64,000 bases of DNA from Chlorophyllum brunneum. Its lineage: Eukaryota; Basidiomycota; Agaricomycetes; Agaricales; Agaricaceae. Made by a program: the position numbers and the translations under genes. Below the pieces are notes generated by a model. It did no database searches, was not told the DNA's origin, and was given only the letters and a program-made list of their open reading frames with translations. Positions 23,660 to 34,501 of the stretch are shown piece after piece (positions within the stretch are counted from its first letter, which is position 1; the number at the start of each line of letters is the position of its first letter). The stretch is from positions 496,001-560,000 of the forward strand of contig OY756143.1 of the NCBI GenBank assembly GCA_963576785.1. The letters run 5' to 3'.

Positions 23660-25095
23660 AGAAGCAGAAAAAGAAGCCCAAAAAGTGCCAGGGTAAACCT
23701 CAAGCCTATATGGCAGAAGCCATGGTGGGTTTTGCCACTGCCACAGAACTGGCAGTCCATCACTTTACTGGTCCGGAGATGACCCTCTTTGACCTGATGA
23801 GACATATGGACATGCCTTGACCCATTCCCACTCCTGCTCCTCCAACCACTCATGTATTAGTGAGTGAGAGACCAAAACCTGTGACTTGGGTTAATCCCAA
23901 GAAGGTCTAGCAGGCGCACAAAAATGTTTGTGCTGAACTCGAAAAGAAGGTGCATGCTGAAGCACAGAACTTATGTTTCACCACCTTACTTGAGAATTCA
24001 CTGTGGATTCAATAGGTGACCACCTGGCGTGACTGTGTCACTGGTCCTTTGCCCATTCAAATGGCAAAGAAGCATGCCCTTGATTGTTATGATCAGAGAA
24101 TGCACCAGGTCTCTCATCTCCGCGCTCAACAAGAATAATCAGTAATACCCCCTAGTGCACCTTCTGTTCCTTCTGGACACCCCCCAGGTTGTACCTGTGT
24201 CCAACACATGAGGGTGAGTCAATGGTTCTTGAAGCACAATAACCCCAACATTAATGCAACTTGCATCTGCTTCTCTTTTCTCTTACCTATTGGTTCACCA
24301 TATACCTTAATGGTTTCTTCCAAATTTGGGATGAAAATCAATTTGGCTATGCACTATGTGGTAAAGATCCCAAGCATGGACTCCGTTGCCCAGGGTGATT
24401 CACTTGAACCTGGAGAGGTTCAGCCATTCTACCTTCCTCCTCTGGAGGAAATAGCAGATCCAGCCATCAGAACCTATGATGAGGAGTTCCCTCCTCTTCC
24501 TCAGGCCTTCCCTCCTACGGAGTGCTTTCAAAGTAAGAAATACTCTCTTACTTTGAAAGTCAAGACCACTGATGGGCAACCTGCCACACTTACAGTGTTG
24601 GTAGACGAAGCCTTCAAGTGGCTTGAGAGTGAGAAGGAGGTCGACAACCTCATGGTACTAGCTCAAGATGTCGCCTATAATACCTGCAACCCCAGGAACC
24701 CTGCAAATACTGCAGGACCCTCTTCTGCACCCCTTCTGAAGTCTCCCAAGTCCGAACCTTTTGCTTTGGCACCTCAATCTGAGGTGTCTCTCAGACTTTT
24801 GTCAACTGACTACGGAAGTGACTTCAAGAAGAAGGGAGGAGCTGGGTACGTGATCAATTTGATCTCAGATACTCTTACTAACCCTGATACACAGTCCTGT
24901 CACCAACATGCCAACTGGCCATCTTTGCAAGAAGAAGGGCAAGGGCAAGGGGAAGGGATGTCAGAGGCTAGGCATGTAAATATGCAATTGGGATCTTTAG
25001 GATCCCATAATAATGTTGTTATGTATGGAACAATGAGTGAGAAGTGTTTTCACACTTCTCAATTTTCTTGTTTTTCTACACGCATGCCCGATTAG
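23660..25095 (+). pseudogene. unrecognised ORF in the gag position of copia D
   Basis: The frame is the same as pol and reads from about 23660 to TAG at 25093, with earlier stops at 23818 (TGA), about 23908, 24016 and 24136; the part from 24208 to 25095 is open (295 codons from ATG). It has Pro-rich, acidic and Lys-rich stretches (RTYDEEFPPLPQAFPP; EGQGQGEGM) but no CCHC knuckle and no capsid-like pattern I can recognise. It could be a divergent Gag or host sequence captured by the element. An almost identical inverted copy lies at 30970-31857. Confidence 0.5.
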
Positions 25096-25128
25096 TATTT
25101 AAGAGTACTGGATCAAATGAGATCTTGA

Positions 25129-28100
25129 TTGCTAAGCAATGATCAAATTATAATGCCACTAGAAGAATATAGTGACGTTTGGTTATTAGACTCAGGGGTA
25201 TCATGTCATTATACCCCTTATGCGGAAGACTTTATCAACTTTGAAAAACTCAAAGTTTTGATCCCAATTAAAACAGTAGGAGTACAAGGTCCCTACCTTA
25301 ATGTGGTTGGTCTTGGCGCAGTTATGCTTAAGTATAGAGTCTATAACGGGAAGACTGATAGCGTTCAACCAATGCAGATATTAATATATCCAGTCTTCCT
25401 TCTAAAAGGAACCTCTGAACAACTAATGTCAGTGGGACAGTTATGCCAAGATGGCAAAACTATTAGAACAGATGCCAACGAATTAGTAGTAGTTGATAGC
25501 AAAGGAAATGCTATTCTTCAAGCATATCCTTCAGCAAATCGTAACACTACTTTACATTTTGTTAATACCAAAATTGTACATTTGGAGCATACAGCTATGA
25601 CTGCGGATCCGATTGTTGGCTACAAAGTTGTACATGTGAGATTAGGACATCCCTCTAATCATATCCTCAATCATTTTGAGAAAAATACGATAGGGTTTAC
25701 TCCGGTACAGATTCCTGAGCAAAAACCTGTCTGCAATGGTTGTGCCAAGGGAAAGATGCACTAGAAACCCTTTAGAGAGAACCCTACACATGCAAAGCAT
25801 CTATTCAAAAGAATTCACTCGGATTTAGTTGAACTTCTGATTCTTTCCTACCATAAATTTAAATGGGTCATGACCATAATGGATGACTTTTCCTCTCATG
25901 GATGGATTTGCTTCCTCCATAAGAAATCAGAAGCAGCAGAAGAAATGAAAAATTTCATTGCCTTAATTCAGACTCAATACGAGACTAAATTAAAATATCT
26001 CTGTACTGATAGAGGAGGAGAGTATGCAACTGACAAGTTGCAATCTCATTTGCACTCACTAGGGATTATACATGAGACCAGTGCACCACATATACACTAA
26101 CAGAATGGTCAAGTGGAATGCTTGAACCAAACTCTAATAGATAAAGCAGAAGCCATGAGGCATCATGCTTGTATATCCGATGGTTGGTGGGAGTTTTCTA
26201 TAGATCATGCAATACATATCTATAATAAAACACTGGTATTATGGCTCATGTGGAAAACACCTTATGAAGTGTTGAATCAGAAGATTCCAGACATCTCCAA
26301 AGAGAGAGTCTTTGGCTGTGGTGCTTATGTCTTTCTTCCAAAAGAGATAAGAGACAATAAGCTAACAGCAAAGTCAGAACTCATGATTTTCCTTGGTTGG
26401 ACATTAGATAGGAAAAATTATCATTTTATGAGGCACCTAAATGGAAATATAATCTATACATCTCCAACAGCCATATTCAGCAAAAAACACTTTCCTAAAT
26501 GTATTGGGAAGAAGCAAGAAGAACAGATGAACCAACCATCATCTTCCACTTCTCGAAGCACACCTTCAGAAGTAATTGTCTTCCATACTCCAGATCTGTC
26601 TACTGGTTTACCTATTGATAGACCACTGAGTCCTATACCCTGAACTTCTCCCAAAGGTTCTCCGGAAGATAGGACTTATAGATCTGTTCATGGACAAATT
26701 CTAACTCCTTTCCCTGAACCTAAAAAGAATAAAGGAAAGGGAAAAGCACTGAATATTGATACAGATATTCAGGAGGAGTGGGATAGTATTGTACAAAACA
26801 TTCTCTTTCCACCAAGAGAAGCACAAATACCAGAAGACGATGATAGTGATGGGTTATCATATGCTGATCCACCCAATCACCCTGAAGGTCCGAACTATCC
26901 ACCTTCTCAAAGAGATGATCCGGATGTACAACCATTTATACCCTATTCCCCTGTCAAAGATGATTGGAATGTTGGTCCTTCTATACCATGAGGTCACTCG
27001 GATCAAGTACTGGTTCCTGAAATACCTCAGAGACCACAAAGAACCAGAAAAGTACCTGAACGTCCAGGAAACTTCTATGGTTCTACAAAGTATCCGACCA
27101 AAATTCTCCAAGACTATGAGATGTTCCAACCTCCTAAGTCAAAGTTAACAAGTTCTACGAGTAGACTTGTTAGACAAATTCGATCAGAGGCTTCCAAACC
27201 TGGAATAATCGATAGACATTCTCAACATGAAGCTTCTACATTAGAAGACTTATGCAGAGAAGGAGGAGTAGGGATGATTGATTATCTGTGTGCTCAAAAA
27301 GTCGAATCACCATTAGTTTCTACTACTTTTAAGGATCTAGATCAACTACCATCAGAAGAGAAATCTAAATGGTGGAAAGCATGCTTAGAAGAGTTAAATT
27401 CACTCAAAGAAAGACATGTTTATGACTTAGCTAAACTTCCACCTGGAAGAAAAGCTGTCAAAAATAGATGGGTCTTCATACCCAAATCAGACGGTCAATA
27501 CCGTGCTTGACTAGTAGCAAAAGGATTCTCTCAGATAGAGGGAATTGATTACGATGAATTATTTTCACTAGTAGTCTGTTATGAGATAGCGCAACGTATA
27601 TTTGCAGTAGCTACCCTCAACAATTGGGAGATGCTCAGTTTAGATGTTAAAACTGCTTATCTCTATGGAAAACTGGATAAAGAGCTCTATATGGAACTTC
27701 CAGAAGGTTTCAATACAGGTCGTGGTAATACGGTTTGGAAATTAAACCAAGCCATTTATGGACTAAAGCAATCTGGACAGCAATAGTGGAAGGAATTGAC
27801 TAAGTTAATGACCGACCTAGGATTTGTCCGATCCAAACTAGATGCTGGAGTCTATTATTACTACGACCCTGAAACCAAAGAGCTTATTATAGCTCTGGTC
27901 TATGTAGATGACTCAATGTTTGTTGGAATCAGAGACTCTAGACTTCTACATGAGAAGCGAGCACTCTTTATGAAGAAATGGGAATATCGAGACCTTGGTC
28001 CAACCAAAGAGTTTCTTGGCATGAAAATTTCACGAAATCCTATAAACCAATCAATTACCCTAGACCAAATAGATTATCTAGGAAAGGTTCTTGATCGATT

Positions 28101-28824
28101 TAAAGTGATTGGAAAAGAAGAAATCCCATTACCAAATGGATTTATCTTCAAATCCAATACAGGACAAGTGACATCTGACTTCATAAAGAGGTATCAACAG
28201 TTAGTAGGATTGGTTATGTATCTAATGATAGGCAGTCAGCCCGATATAGCCTTTGCCACTGTTAAACTATCACAACATATGACCAATCCCACTAAATTAC
28301 ATTACAATGCAGGCCTACATTTGCTAAAGTACCTTAATGCTACTTGCAAATATAGAATTACCTATAATGGAAGTTCTATGTAAGGCCTTAATGCTTTTTC
28401 TGATTCTGATTGGGCTGGTGATCCAATTAGTCGAAAATCTGTAACTGGATATTTCTATTTATTAGCTAGTGGAGCCATTGCTTGGTTAAGTAGAAAACAG
28501 AAAATGGTTGCATTATCTTCTACTGAAGCCGAGTATATAGCTTTGTCAGATTGCAGTCAACAACTTGTTTGGACTGTCAATTTGTTGGAAGAAATTGGTA
28601 TCCAATCATTGGCTCCTTATCTCTTTGGTAATAATGAGAGTTCAATATTTTGGGCCAAAAATCCAGTAACAGAGAAACAATTGAAACATGTCAACGTCAA
28701 ATACCATTACATTTGTGATTTGGTAGAAGACGGAAAGATTGAAATATTCTCTGTGAAAGGTATGGAAAACCCTGCCAATATTCTCACAAAGAATTTAGAT
28801 AAAATTAAATTCAATCTATTCTGA
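25129..28824 (+). pseudogene. copia D pol: protease, integrase, RT, RNase H, several stops
   Basis: A single frame holds protease (WLLDSGVSCHYTP, intact DSG), pre-integrase zinc region (VRLGHPSNHIL...CNGCAKGK), integrase core (HSDLVEL, CTDRGGEYA, NGQVECLNQT with the third acidic residue at 26116-26118), RT (KNRWVFIPKSDGQ; YVDDSMFVG intact at 27901) and RNase H (STEAEYIALSDC; HVNVKYHYICDL). Stops at 25762, 26098, 26641, 26992, 27508, 27784 and 28381 interrupt it. Most fit C to T: TGA for Arg codon CGA (for example YRA stop LVAKGF), TAG or TAA for Gln (KMH stop KPF). Catalytic residues are largely kept, so inactivation is by nonsense mutation. Confidence 0.9.
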
Positions 28825-28885
28825 CCTTATCTTGGCTTGACGTTTGAGTGATTATAACTCTACATCTATACAGAGCAAGGAAAAG

Positions 28886-29457
28886 TGTTGAAGTTTCGGA
28901 CATATTCTAGAAATAGACTATGAAGTCATTATGACAATAATAGACTGATCTGTTACTTTCCAGTAACTTCAATCCATAGTAACTTCCTATGAGTTGCTCT
29001 GCATACAATGAGAGTCATAAGTACTTGATAGATTATTCTACATAGTACCAATGACTAGTATAATATGTTCCGCAGTACTCCGCAGGCACTATGCCATAGT
29101 TAATGGGAGTCATAAGGAATATTCTATGTATTTCTAGTATTTTATGTAGTATGACTCACCTATGCTTCAATATGTATATAAATCCCATGTAGCAGACCTA
29201 ATTCTGCATCTTGTTCAATCGAACAACTTCTTCATCATCCCTTATCTTCTTGAGTACAACACCAGTCTCGATCTCCTCGACTATAACTTGTCCACCTCTG
29301 ACACCAACTGTTTCATTACTAATATCTGTCTATCCGAATTACCTTTCTATAGGTATCAGATAGAAGCTTATTATCTCGGTGAGTAGACCCTATGTTTTTT
29401 CCCACTGCATTTACTGCTGCCCCCAGCAAACAACTTGTTATGGTCATTTCCTCAACA
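28886..29457 (+). repeat. LTR shared by copia D (3') and fragment F (5')
   Basis: 572 bp, TGTTGAAG...CTCAACA. The first about 290 bp differ from 22667-22960 at about nine transitions, but the downstream half is strongly diverged from the D 5' LTR, and it is followed by primer site GGTTATGGGTCC and gag. It therefore looks like a hybrid of D's 3' LTR and F's 5' LTR. Confidence 0.85.
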
Positions 29458-29469
29458 GGTTATGGGTCC
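29458..29469 (+). promoter_or_regulatory. primer-binding site of fragment F
   Basis: GGTTATGGGTCC directly after the LTR, one base off the half-tRNA-iMet site at 23238. Confidence 0.65.
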
Positions 29470-29550
29470 TATCTGCCTTTAATCTTCAATCAGACCTCGA
29501 AATCACACTTATTTACATTCACATTCACTCCAACTCCTCATATTCCCATT

Positions 29551-30607
29551 ATGTCAGATCCTACTACATCTTCCCAGGCCAGTGGATCAAATTGACTTTA
29601 CAACATTCCATCACTCAAAAATAACAGTAGCAACTTCCAGACATGGAAGTTCCGGATTACCCCTGTCCTCCAGCTGCGAAGACTGCTCAACATTGCAACT
29701 GGCTTGAGGCTATGCCCTCCAGTCATCTCTGGTGATAAATCTGCTATTGCCAAAAACTGTGTTACCATTGAAACATGGAAACATCATGACCTCGAAACCA
29801 AGGCTCAAATTTGCTTAACACTCAAAGATGATCCCTTGAGTGGTATCCTTCTTGCTGCTTCTGCTGCTGAAGTCTGGGATAAACTTCATCATTGCTATAA
29901 AGGAAAAGGTCAGAACACTATTGCTGCACTCATCCATGAGATCTTCCACAAGACTCTCTCTGATGAGATGCCCATGGAGCTGCAATTAAACAAAATCTGT
30001 CACAAAGCCTATATTCTCCATACACTTGGCCAAGACCTCTCTGACTATGTTATCACTATGCTTAATTCACTACCTCCCTCATACTCTGGTCTCCACACTT
30101 CACTCAATGTCCCTGGTAGTGCTGATGGCTCTGGCCTCACCACTGATCTTCTAATTGGTCATGTTCTTACTGAGGAGAAAAACCTCAAACATGGAACATC
30201 ACAAGTTGCCTTTATTGCCTCTACCAGGCCTAAACCCAAGTTCTCTGGTCACTCCAGTGTGAATGGTGATGGGAAGAAGAAGGTGAAATGTTACTACTGT
30301 AAGAAAAAAGGTCATATCAAACCAGAGTGTAGGAAGATGGAAGCAGATTTGGTTGCGAAGGAAGGGAAGGCTAGTAAGAAAAGTGGGAATATGTCAGCTA
30401 AGGTAGCTATGGTCAGAGAGAATGAGAAAGAGGAAGTTATTTGGTTGTTTGTGGCTGATGCATTAGTTGGAAAAGGGGAGATGTCATCAAAGTGGATTGT
30501 AAACTCAGGTACTTTATCACATATGAGCTCTTGTTGCAAGTGGTTTATTACATATCAGGAACTTTGGGAGCCTTGCCATGTTTGGCTTGGTGATGATCAC
30601 TACATCC
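29551..30607 (+). pseudogene. copia F gag and start of protease, truncated
   Basis: Frame starting MSDPTTSSQASGSN, then TGA at 29593-29595 (Arg expected), then a typical UBN2-type copia Gag: NFQTWKFRITPVL, a helical core (CHKAYILHTLGQDLSDYV), and a CCHC knuckle CYYCKKKGHIKPEC at about 30289-30330. Protease follows as WIVNSGTLSHM: the catalytic Asp of DSG is Asn at 30502-30504. The reading breaks at about 30607 where inverted D sequence begins. Unlike D, this fragment carries a recognisable Gag. Confidence 0.85.
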
Positions 30608-30969
30608 TTGCCATCTTGGCATAACTGTCCCACTGACATTAGTTGTTCAGAGGTTCCTTTTAGAAGGAAGACTGGATATATTAATATCTGCATTGGTTGA
30701 ACGCTATCAGTCTTCCCGTTATAGACTCTATACTTAAGCATAACTGCGCCAAGACCAACCACATTAAGGTAGGGACCTTGTACTCCTACTGTTTTAATTG
30801 GGATCAAAACTTTGAGTTTTTCAAAGTTGATAAAGTCTTCCGCATAAGGGGTATAATGACATGATACCCCTGAGTCTAATAACCAAACGTCACTATATTC
30901 TTCTAGTGGCATTATAATTTGATCATTGCTTAGCAATCAAGATCTCATTTGATCCAGTACTCTTAAATA

Positions 30970-31857
30970 CTAATCGGGCATGCGTGTAGAAAAACAAGAA
31001 AATTGAGAAGTGTGAAAACACTTCTCACTCATTGTTCCATACATAACAACATTATTATGGGATCCTAAAGATCCCAATTGCATATTTACATGCCTAGCCT
31101 CTGACATCCCTTCCCCTTGCCCTTGCCCTTCTTCTTGCAAAGATGGCCAGTTGGCATGTTGGTGACAGGACTGTGTATCAGGGTTAGTAAGAGTATCTGA
31201 GATCAAATTGATCACGTACCCAGCTCCTCCCTTCTTCTTGAAGTCACTTCCGTAGTCAGTTGACAAAAGTCTGAGAGACACCTCAGATTGAGGTGCCAAA
31301 GCAAAAGGTTCGGACTTGGGAGACTTCAGAAGGGGTGCAGAAGAGGGTCCTGCAGTATTTGCAGGGTTCCTGGGGTTGCAGGTATTATAGGCGACATCTT
31401 GAGCTAGTACCATGAGGTTGTCGACCTCCTTCTCACTCTCAAGCCACTTGAAGGCTTCGTCTACCAACACTGTAAGTGTGGCAGGTTGCCCATCAGTGGT
31501 CTTGACTTTCAAAGTAAGAGAGTATTTCTTACTTTGAAAGCACTCCGTAGGAGGGAAGGCCTGAGGAAGAGGAGGGAACTCCTCATCATAGGTTCTGATG
31601 GCTGGATCTGCTATTTCCTCCAGAGGAGGAAGGTAGAATGGCTGAACCTCTCCAGGTTCAAGTGAATCACCCTGGGCAACGGAGTCCATGCTTGGGATCT
31701 TTACCACATAGTGCATAGCCAAATTGATTTTCATCCCAAATTTGGAAGAAACCATTAAGGTATATGGTGAACCAATAGGTAAGAGAAAAGAGAAGCAGAT
31801 GCAAGTTGCATTAATGTTGGGGTTATTGTGCTTCAAGAACCATTGACTCACCCTCAT
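30970..31857 (-). pseudogene. inverted copy of the unrecognised gag-position ORF
   Basis: Open for 295 codons and identical in translation to 24208-25095. See that entry for content. Protease sequence (WLLDSGVSCHYTP) follows in the same frame at 30876 and below, after a TAG. Confidence 0.6.
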
Positions 31858-32827
31858 GTGTTGGACACAGGTACAACCTGGGGGGTGTCCAGAAGGAACA
31901 GAAGGTGCACTAGGGGGTATTACTGATTATTCTTGTTGAGCGCGGAGATGAGAGACCTGGTGCATTCTCTGATCATAACAATCAAGGGCATGCTTCTTTG
32001 CCATTTGAATGGGCAAAGGACCAGTGACACAGTCACGCCAGGTGGTCACCTATTGAATCCACAGTGAATTCTCAAGTAAGGTGGTGAAACATAAGTTCTG
32101 TGCTTCAGCATGCACCTTCTTTTCGAGTTCAGCACAAACATTTTTGTGCGCCTGCTAGACCTTCTTGGGATTAACCCAAGTCACAGGTTTTGGTCTCTCA
32201 CTCACTAATACATGAGTGGTTGGAGGAGCAGGAGTGGGAATGGGTCAAGGCATGTCCATATGTCTCATCAGGTTAAAGAGGGTCATCTCCGGACCAGTAA
32301 AGTGATGGACTGCCAGTTCTGTGGCAGTGGCAAAACCCACTATGGCTTCTGCCATATAGGCTTGAGGTTTACCCTGGCACTTTTTGGGCTTCTTTTTCTG
32401 CTTCTTCAGGATAGTAGGAAATTAGGTAAAGTGCCATTTATAACAGCCAATGCCTGACCTCTGAGTTGATCTCTCTTTCTATCCTCCTCCATTAAGGTAG
32501 CAGGATTTTTGGGGGAGAGATCCTGATTTGTCACAGTCCATCCTGACTGGTTGGATCCAGTGACAGATATGAGAGTCAAGGCATCCTGAAGCCTTCTAGA
32601 CCAGAATGCATAGTTCTTAGGCCTATTGAGCTTAGGCAAACCAGAGACAATATTATTAGTAGATATAATATTTTTGTTGAGTGAATTTCTTTCTAGAAGA
32701 AAATTCTCATATCAGCAATGATCAAATGCAAGGATAACTCTGTCAGGTAAAGCCCTATCATCCTATCTTAGTTGAAAGGGGATGATAATAGTTTTAACCA
32801 TTGGTAAGGCTACCAGGGCCCATAACC

Positions 32828-33407
32828 TGTTGAGGAAACAACCGTAACAAGTTGTTTGCTGGGACAGCAGTAAATGCAGTGGGAGAGAATGTAGGGTCTA
32901 CTCACTGAGATAATAAGCTTCTATCTAATACCTGTCGAAAGATAGTTCGGATTGACAGATATTATTTATGAAGCAGTCAAGGTCAGTGGTGACTAGGCTA
33001 AAGTCGAGTAGGTTGATGTTTGAGTTGTACTGGAGAATATAAGATGTTGTGAAAAAGTTGTTCAATTGAACAAGATGCAGAACTAGGTCTGCTACATGGG
33101 GTTTATATACATATTGAAGCATAGACAAGTCATACTACATAAAATACTAGGAATGCATGGAACATTCCTTATGACTCCTATTAACTGTGGCGTAATGCCT
33201 GCAGAGTACTGTAGAATGTATTATACCAGTCATTAGAACTATGTAGAATAAACTATCAAGTACCAATTAACATTATGACTTTCATTGTATGCAGAGCAAC
33301 TCATAGGAAGTTACTATGGATTGAAGTTACTGGAAAGTAACAGATCAGTCTATTATTATCACAATGACTTCATAGTCTATTTCTAGAATATGTCCGAAAC
33401 TTCAACA
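32828..33407 (-). repeat. 5' LTR of D', inverted
   Basis: 580 bp; on the minus strand TGTTGAAG...CTCAACA. Its R/U5 part equals that of 22667-23237 while its U3 part is diverged. Confidence 0.9.
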
Positions 33408-33412
33408 TAACC

Positions 33413-33701
33413 TGTTGAAACGAGTGGTAGGGATCTAGAGTTGAGTTAACACACTCAGTATTGCAAAATGAGACTATGTATTGAGTAGTAAATATACCTA
33501 GAGTTGAGTTAACACACTAGGTAGACATATAAGTAAGATCAGAAACCAAAAAGAGTGTTAGGTATACTCACCTCAGTATTGCAAAACGAGACTGAGGTGG
33601 ACAGAACAGAAACGTCCGAAAATACACAAGTGTCACATGACACATTATGTAACGAAAGTGAAGTGGATGGCTAAGTCCATTAGAGGGGTATATACACAAC
33701 A
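33413..33701 (-). repeat. 5' LTR of copia G
   Basis: 289 bp, TGTTGAAACG...CACAACA. It keeps C or G at every transition that separates it from the partner LTR at 19186-19474. It marks the edge of the repeat compartment. Confidence 0.9.
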
Positions 33702-34501
33702 CCGTTGCATTCATTGAGCTCCCTGGTATAGCCCTTCACAGTGCGACCATTTCTGACAGCTGGATTTCGAGGTTCCTAAAAGTAGCCTCAAGGGATACAT
33801 CCTCGGCTCCTGCTAACTTGTTCTCGTTGTCGTCAGACAATGTTAAAGCTACTGGTGACGGTAGGATGCTGCTGATTGGGCATTGTCTCAAGTGTCAGAC
33901 AATAGGGGTACAACTCTATACCAGAGCAACGGAGAAACAGCACTGAGAGGCCTTATCAGAGATTCAAAAAACGGAAGTCACCTGCAGTCATTTCTTGGAT
34001 CATTCCGAACATCGTACAGAACTCGGAGTCACTGAAAATATAGCAATCAGAGAAAAAAATGCAACGAGTGGATTGCACCTAGTACTAAACAGCAAACAAT
34101 GAAATGCAAGAGGGGGGTAAGGGTTAGGTATCGCGGGCGTCGTGAGCGGGTCATTAAAAGGTCGTCAAGACACAGAAGCGGAACATACTACATAAGTAAT
34201 AGATAGATAAAAAGATTTTGTCCAAAACTTCATCTCTGTCATCAATGAGATATGCAGCAACGAGCAAAAATCAAGCAAGCACAAGATACGCAGTAATCAG
34301 ATCCAAAAAAAATATCCCCAAGAACGAAGGACAGAAGACGTTGAAGAACTCTAATATCATCACCCGAGTGAATGAAAGAGGGTACGTCCATCCCCTGGTC
34401 TAGGCCCAAGACCACGAGCACTGTACTGCAACCGAAATTAATGCCTCACGGACCACCACGGAGGAGGTATTAAATCAACGCGCAAAGGGGGCATTGAATA
34501 C
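33702..34501. other. boundary spacer, no gene seen
   Basis: CpG frequency rises visibly here (for example TATCGCGGGCGTCGTGAGCG near 34130). No ORF or RNA gene is supported; the right part may be 3' UTR of the minus-strand gene ending at 34502. Confidence 0.5.

Larger units (their letters stand above)
22667..29457 (+). mobile_element. nested copia element D, LTR to LTR
   Basis: A plus-strand element inserted in G: LTR 22667-23237, primer site, odd 5' ORFs, full pol (25129-28824), polypurine-like GAGCAAGGAAAAG at 28873-28885, LTR 28886-29457. Both LTRs have TGTTGA...TCAACA ends. The flank on the left is GATAT of G; the base after the right LTR is not G but primer site and gag of fragment F, so no target-site duplication can be paired. 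Sequence 22667-25457 recurs in inverse orientation at 30608-33407. Confidence 0.85.
30608..33407 (-). mobile_element. D', inverted 5' portion of copia D
   Basis: Reverse complement of 22667-25457: LTR, primer site, both 5' ORFs and the protease up to VGQLCQDG. By eye only a few transitions separate the arms from 22,940 inward, while the outer LTR quarter (U3) differs at about 20 positions including a 10-base indel. The inner end meets fragment F at 30607/30608 with a few bases of shared sequence (CTTGCCAT). The outer end touches the G primer site. Confidence 0.9.
19186..33701 (-). mobile_element. outer Ty1/copia element G, nested and rearranged
   Basis: Two 289-bp LTRs of one family bound this interval in the same orientation (19186-19474, 33413-33701). 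Flanking bases CCATT (19181-19185) and CCGTT (33702-33706) fit a 5-bp target-site duplication with one transition, so the interval was one insertion. Reading on the minus strand: 5' LTR on the right, first bases of the primer site (GGTTA, complement of 33408-33412), then foreign copia DNA (22667-33407), then G's own pol from the pre-integrase domain to the end of RNase H, and the 3' LTR. Gag and protease of G are absent. Confidence 0.85.

Noticed and set aside
24208..25095. Independent host gene duplicated in two places
   Set aside because: Both copies lie at the same place within copia D and D', in frame with protease and bounded by LTR sequence.
22667..33407. Simple autointegration product of one copia cDNA
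   Set aside because: F carries a different Gag and LTR half from D, so at least two elements took part; autointegration alone cannot explain it.
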